From NCBI RefSeq assembly GCF_001704415.2, contig NC_030811.1:52689591-52753590 (forward strand): a DNA stretch of 64,000 bases, read 5' to 3'. The translations under genes were made by a program, and so were the position numbers. Of this stretch, positions 58,311 to 64,000 are shown in pieces. The first letter of the stretch is position 1; each line of letters starts with the position of its first letter. The notes under the pieces were generated by a model that was not told the DNA's origin, searched no databases, and saw only the letters and a program-made list of their open reading frames with translations. The stretch comes from Capra hircus (lineage: Eukaryota > Chordata > Mammalia > Artiodactyla > Bovidae).

Positions 58311-61300
58311 TTCACTTCAGTTCAGTCACTCAGTCGTGTCCTACTCTTTGCGACCCCATGAACTGCAGCACACCAGGCTACCCTGTCCATCACCAGCTCC
58401 TGGGGTTTGCTCAAACTCATGTCCATTGAGTCGGTGATGCCATCCAACCATCTCATCCTCTGTCATCCCCTTCTCCTCCTGCCTTCAATCTTTCCCAGCA
58501 TCAGGGTCTTTTCTAATGAGTCAACTCTTCACATCAGGTGGCCAAAGAATAGGAGTTTCAGCTTCAACATCAGTCCTTCCAGTGAACACCCAGGACTGAT
58601 CTCCTTCAGGATGAGCTGGTTGGATCTCCTTGCAGTCCAAGGGATTCTCAAGAGTCTTCTCCAGCACCACAGTTCAAAAGCATCAATTCTTCAGTGCTCA
58701 GCTTTCTTTATAGTCCAACTCTCACATCCATACATGACCACTGGAAAAACCATAAACTTGTCCAGATGGACCTTTGTTGGCAAAGTAATGTCTCTGCTTT
58801 TGAATATGCTATCTAGGTTGGTCATAACTTTCCTTCCAAGGAGTAAGCGTCTTTTAATTTCATGGCTGCAGTCACCATCTGCAGTGATTTTGGAGCCCCC
58901 CAAAATAAAGTCTGACACTGTTTCCACTGTTTCCCCATCTATTTGCCATGAAGTGGTGGGACCGGATGCCATGATCTTCATTTTCTGAATGTTGAGCTTT
59001 AAGCCAACTTTTTCACTCTCCTCTTTCACTTTCATCAATAGGCTCTTTAGTTCTTCTTCACTTTCTGTCATAAGGGTGGTGTCATCTGCATATCTGAGGT
59101 TACTGATATTTCTCCCAGTAATCTTGACTCCAGCTTGTGCTTCATCAAGCCCAGTGTTTCTCATGATGTACTCTGCATATAAGTTAAATAAGCAGGATGA
59201 CAATATACAGCCTTGCTGTACTCCTTTTCCTATTTGGAACCAGTCTGTTGTCCCATGTCCAGTTTTAACTGTTGCTTCCTGACCTGCATACAGATTTCTC
59301 AAGAGGCAGGTCAGGTGGTCTGGTATTCATTCCCATCTCTTTCAGAATTTTCCACAGTTTATTGTGATCCACACAGTCAAAGGCTTTGGCATAGTCAATA
59401 AAGCAGAAATAGATGTTTTTCTGGAAATTTCTTGCTTTTTCCATGATCCAGCGGATGTCGGCAATTTGATCTCTGGTTTCTCTGCCTTTTTTAAAACCAG
59501 CTTGAACATCAGGAAGTTCACTGTTCACATATTGCTGAAGCCTGTCTTGGAGAATTTTGAGCATTACTTTACTAGCGTGTGAGATGAGTGCAACTGTGCG
59601 CTAGTTTGAGCATTTTTAGGCATTGCTTTCCTTTGGGATTGGAATGAAAACTGATCTTTTCCAGTCCTGTGGCCACTGCTGAGTTTTCCAAATGTGCTGG
59701 CATATTGAGTGCTTTCACAGCATCATCTTTTAGGATTTGAAATAGCTCAACTGGAATTCCATCACCTCCACTAGTTTTGTTCGTAGTGATGCTTCCTAAG
59801 GCCCACTTGACTTCACATTCCAGGATGTCTGGCTCTAGGTGTGTTATCTCACCATCGTGATTATCTGGGTCATGAAGATCTTTTTGTACAGTTCTTCTGT
59901 GTATTCTTGCCACCTCTTCTGCTGCTGTTAGGTCCATACCATTTCTGTCCTTTAATGAGCCCATCTTTGCATGAAATGTTCCCTTGGTATCTCTAATTTT
60001 CTTGAGATCTCTAGTCTTTCCCATTCTATTGTTTTCTTCTGTTTCTTTGCACTGATCACGGAGGGGGGCTTTCTCATCTCTCCTTGCTATTCTTTGGAAC
60101 TCTGCATTCAGATGGGTATATCTTTCCTTTGCTCCTTTGCTTTTGTCTTCTCTTCTTTTTACAGCTATTTGTAAGGCCTCCTCAGACAGCTGTTTTGCTT
60201 TTTTGCATTTCTTTTTCTGGGGATGGTCTTGATCCCTGTCTCCTGTACCATGTCACGAACCTCCGTCCATAGTTCATCAGGCACTCTGCCTATCAGATCT
60301 AGTCCCTTAAATCTATTTCTCACTTTCACTGTATAATCATTAGGGATTTGACTTAGGTCATACATGAATGAGTTCATGATCTGAGCCACAGTCAGCTCCT
60401 GGTCTTGTTTTTGCTGACTGTATAGATCTTCTCCCTTGGTGGGTGCAAAGAATATAATCAGTCTGATTTTGGTGTTGACCATCTGGTGATGTCCATGTGT
60501 ATAGTCTTCTTTTGTGTTGTTGGAAGAAGGTGTTTGCTATGACCTGTGCATTCTCTTGGCAGAACTCTATTAGCCTTTGCCCTGCTTCATTCTGTACTCC
60601 AGGGCCAAATCTGCCTGTTACTCCAGGTGTTTCTTGACTTCCTACTTTTGCATTCCAGTCCCCTATAATGAAAAGGGCATATTTTTGGGGGGTGTTGACT
60701 CTAGAAGATCTTGTAGGTCTTCATAGAACCATTCAGCTTCAGCTTCTTCAGCATTACTGGTTGGGGCATAGACTTGGATTACTGTGATATTGAATGGTTT
60801 GCCTTGGAAATGAACAGAGATCACTAGGTCATTTTAGAGATTGCATCCAAGTACAGCATTTCGGACTCTTTTGTTGACCATGATGGCTACTCCATTTCTT
60901 ATATGGGATTCTTGCCCACTGTTGTGGATATAATGGTCATCTGAGTTAAATTCACCCATTCCAGTCCATTTAGTTCACTGATTCCTAGAATGTTGACATT
61001 CACTCTTGCCATCTCTTGTTTGACCACTTCCAATTTGCCTTGATTCATGGACCTAACATTCCAGGTTCCTATGTAATATTGCCCTTTACAGCATCAGACC
61101 TTGCTTCCACATCCATAACTGGGTGTTGTTTTTGCTTTGGCTCCATCTCTTCAGTCTTTCTGGAGTTATTTCTCCACTGATCTCCAGTAGCATATTGGGC
61201 ACCTACCAACCTGGGGAGTCCATCTTTCAGTGTCCTATCTTTTTTCCTTTTCATACTGTTCATGGGATTCTCAAGGCAGGAATACTGAAGTGGTTTGCCA

Positions 61301-61773
61301 TTCTCTTCTTCAGTGGACCACATTTTGTCAGAACTCTTCACCATGACCCATTGGTCTTGGGTGGCCCTACATGGCATGGCTCATAGTTTCATTGAGTTAG
61401 ACAAGGCTGTGGTCCGTGTGATTAGACTGGTTAGTTTTCTGTGACTGTGGTTTTTAGTCTGTCTGCCCTCTGATGGAGAAGGATAAGAGGCTTATGGAAA
61501 CTTCCTGATGGGATAGACTGACTGAGGGGGATACTGGGTCTTATTCTATGGGTGGGGCCATGCTCAGTAAATCTTTATTCCACTTTTCTGTTGATGGGTG
61601 GAGCTGTGTTCCCTCCCTGCTATTTACCTGGGGCCAAACTATGGTGGAGGTGATGAAGATAATGGTGACCTTCCTCAAAATATCCCAGGCATGTGCTGCT
61701 ACAGACTGTGCCCCCAACCCTGCAGCAGGCCACCTCCAATCCACCCCTCCACCAGAGACTTCCAGACACCATT
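58311..61773 (-). mobile_element. BovB LINE, near full-length antisense copy
   Basis: About 3.46 kb, longer at its 5' end than the copy at 15.2 kb. It includes a 5' region at 61100-61773 that the first copy lacks. Minus-strand coding traces run from endonuclease (GDWNAK-type block at about 60655, YAPTSN-type block near 60760) through RT pieces at 60024-59572, 59564-59265 and 59302-58691. The YADD box is intact at 59081-59092. Frameshifts and stops between pieces make it non-autonomous. No clear TSD. Confidence 0.93.
58691..59302 (-). pseudogene. BovB RT fragment with intact YADD
   Basis: A 203-codon minus frame. Order: YAGQEATVKTGHGTTDW, KGVQQGCILSSCLFNLYAEY (motif B region), NLRYADDTTLM with both catalytic Asp (codons 59081-59092 for YADD), VGLKLNIQKMKIMASG, then the thumb-like SWQIDGETVETVSDFILGG. 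It is cut off from the motif A piece by a frameshift near 59265-59302. The polymerase is therefore split. Confidence 0.9.
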
Positions 61774-61782
61774 GATTTCTGG

Positions 61783-61981
61783 AAAAGTGAAAGTGAAAGT
61801 TGCTCAGTCATGTCCGACTCTCTGTGACCCCATGGATATACAGTCCCTGGAATTCTCCAGGCCAGAATACTGGAGTGGGTAGCCTTTCCCTTCTTCAGGG
61901 GATCTTTCCAACCCAGGGATCAAACCCAGGTCTCCAGCATTGCAGGCAGATTCTTTACCAGCTGAGCCCCTAGGGAAGCCC
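61783..61981 (-). repeat. Bov-tA SINE
   Basis: Antisense: gtgaaagtgaaagttgctca to complemented head gagcccctagggaagcc. It starts about 10 bp beyond the 5' end of the second BovB. Confidence 0.93.
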
Positions 61982-61984
61982 TAG

Positions 61985-63084
61985 AAAAATAAACCCAAAT
62001 TTGTGCTTTAAGTTTCCCGCATTCCTAGCAACATCGTTCTCTCCAGGGGAAAGGAAAAGGTGAGTTAGACTGAACTAAGGAAAGCTTTTCATAAAGCTAG
62101 CTTAATGAGGAGTGTTGTCACCTCTTGTTTTTGTCCCAGACAAAATATTTTAAGTCTTTCAAGATTTCTCTTTTGTTCTTTACTTGCTGCTTCTCTGATC
62201 TCCAGTCCCTATCCCATTTGTTTTTAGGAATGGATCATGGAGACCAGAAACACACACACACAGCAAACACATATGCCCATTGGGTAAAAAGAAAAGCTTG
62301 TGTGTACATGAGTAAGTCTGTGTTCATGTGTGTGCAGGCCATGATGTGTAGCAACTTCAAGAGGAGGCCCAAAATTAATGAGTCCTCCTCAAATAACTGG
62401 GTGCAAGGTGCCCTGTATTCAACCCAGCAATTGTGCTGGAACCCCAAATTAGAGTCTGAATTGTTCTTTGTTGCCTTTGTTTCAAGCTCAGCACCAACTT
62501 TTTTTTTTTTTTTTTTTGCTATAAAAAAATAAATCTGAAAACAATAAGTCTTGTTCACTGACATAAACCGGCTGTCGGTTCCTTGTGGGACCCATGCTGA
62601 TAAAAACCAGGGAAAAACTATTTTATTTGCAATGTAAAGAATTTTAGCCTGTGGAGATTTTTTTTTTTTTAGTTCAATAGCAGTAAAGGTAGGGACAGCA
62701 ACCAAATAAGCTGTTAAAATCTGTATCCCCCGCCCTCACCCTTCTTCCAGTCCCAAGAGACATAATTAAAACTCCAGAAAGTGAGAAGCTGTTACTAATA
62801 CTAACATAACTATTTAGTGCAACAGAATCATGCATTTGCCAACTTCATTTTTTTCTTTAAATAGTGCAAGCTGAACTTTATTTTGCTATTTCACATACAA
62901 AGGCCTTTTCTCGATGTAAGTGCTTTCATATGATTTGCCAATCGGCCTGTTAATAGCTGTTAAGGAGTAGACATGTTGGCCAGCCGTGGGGCCATACTTC
63001 TCAGAATCACTGTGTACACTTCAGATGTATACTTCACTCCTTCTGCTGAAAATGGTCTAGTTGATGGCTTATATATTAATCTCA
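61985..63084. other. Unclassified sequence with T- and A-runs
   Basis: Poly-T at about 62499-62518 and 62660-62671. Frames of 135 and 156 codons run through these homopolymers and are not credible genes. Confidence 0.5.
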
Positions 63085-63085
63085 G

Positions 63086-63290
63086 GCTTCCCTGATGGCT
63101 CAAACAGTGAAGAATCCGCCTGCAATGCAGGGGACCTGGGTTTGATCCCTGGGTCAGGAAGATTACCTGCAGAAAGGAATGGCTATGCACTCCAGTATTC
63201 TTGCCTGGAGAATCCCATGGACAGAAGTGTCTGGCAGGCTCCAGTCTATGGGGTCACAAAGAGTCAGACATGACTAAATGACTAAGTACT
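63086..63290 (+). repeat. Bov-tA SINE
   Basis: Sense: aggcttccctgatggctcaa to gtcacaaagagtcagacatg, followed by a T-rich stretch. Confidence 0.93.
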
Positions 63291-64000
63291 TTACACTTTT
63301 TTTTACATTTTAGCCTCATCCCAGTTCTGTTTAGAAAGAGACTTGCAGCTCTAGCTGACTAAACTGTCCTCTGTAAGATTTTTTATGTGATCAGAATAAA
63401 GACTGAAGCAGATGGAAATGCACATATATAATAACTAGCATTTTTGTTAAGGTGAATAAAAGCAAGCATGCCTAAGCCTCGGCCCAGAGTTTACATAGAC
63501 GTTGTTCAAAATTTGCAGGAAGGTGAGATTTTAACCTTGTTTTTCATGTTGGGGCACTACTGTTGAGCGGTCAACTTCCTCCTCTACACAAACATACACA
63601 CACACATATACCCTGGTCTGGCTGGCTTCCAAAGTTCCAGATACCTCATGAGGAGGAAGCTTTTCTCAAGATTAAATTTTCACTTGTCAGGTTCTGAAGG
63701 TACTTGACAGCAACTGCATTGAACTTTAAGACTTTATGAACTCCTCCCTCAGTCAACTGATACAATAATGTGAGTGTATCTAAGAATCCAGCAGAGTCCT
63801 AGATCTGCCCCTGGAACCAGCTGTCCTGGGAGTTTCTAAAAACACTTATGAATTCCCCAAAGGAATCTTCCAGCTAATTTTAGGGCATATTCATCCAAGG
63901 TCACTGAAAGGGTTGGAGTGTTTGGGTCGAATTTCTAGGTGGCTGTGTGTATTTGGCACTTCTGTTCCATTCCTAACCAGCTAGAGTGGAACTTTTCGTT
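63291..64000. other. Unclassified sequence
   Basis: A short CA run near 63596-63606. No gene or repeat recognised. Confidence 0.5.

Noticed and set aside
62125..62705. Overlapping 135- and 156-codon frames on opposite strands
   Set aside because: Both translate poly-T/poly-A runs into Phe or Lys blocks and have no domain; chance frames.

Overview
The window is nuclear DNA from a pecoran ruminant (cattle, sheep, goat, deer or a relative). The evidence is about twenty tRNA-Glu-headed Bov-tA/Bov-A2 SINEs, five BovB (RTE-type) LINE copies, CHR-type SINEs and ruminant-type L1 3' ends. I cannot tell which species. I find no intact host gene, no exon I can defend, no tRNA or rRNA gene, no CpG island and no CRISPR array. 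It reads as an intergenic or intronic stretch of moderate to low GC.

Layout. 1-14.3 kb: mostly unique sequence with a MIR, seven or so SINEs, three old L1 pieces (one split by a MER2/Tigger-like DNA transposon next to a (CA)24 tract), and a 189-bp near-perfect palindrome at 5932-6120 that I cannot assign. 14.3-18.25 kb: a Bov-A2 dimer, an L1 3' end and a long antisense BovB whose 5' end is joined to a CHR-type SINE. 18.25-22.9 kb: largely unique. 22.9-24.7 kb: antisense ruminant L1 3' end with part of ORF2. 25.06-27.5 kb: an old mammalian repeat carrying three later insertions: a SINE, an RPS2 retropseudogene (minus) and an RPS15A retrocopy (plus) with an unbroken reading frame. 27.7-35.3 kb: old L1, CHR SINEs, a BovB tail and an L1 with a 5' inversion, itself split by SINEs. 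35.3-49.5 kb: mostly unique sequence with MIRs, a MER5A, an old LTR and a few SINEs. 49.6-55.4 kb: an L1 ORF2/3' UTR copy split by a SINE, a local direct duplication, and two short BovB tails in opposite orientation. 58.3-61.8 kb: a second long antisense BovB that keeps the RT YADD motif. The rest holds SINEs and unique sequence.

The only protein-coding traces are retroelement fragments (BovB endonuclease/RT, L1 ORF2) and the two ribosomal-protein retrocopies. The elements have no common pathway. What they give is a relative chronology of insertions, supported in many places by target-site duplications (TSDs) visible in the sequence. Repeat family names come from recognition of consensus motifs, not from a search.
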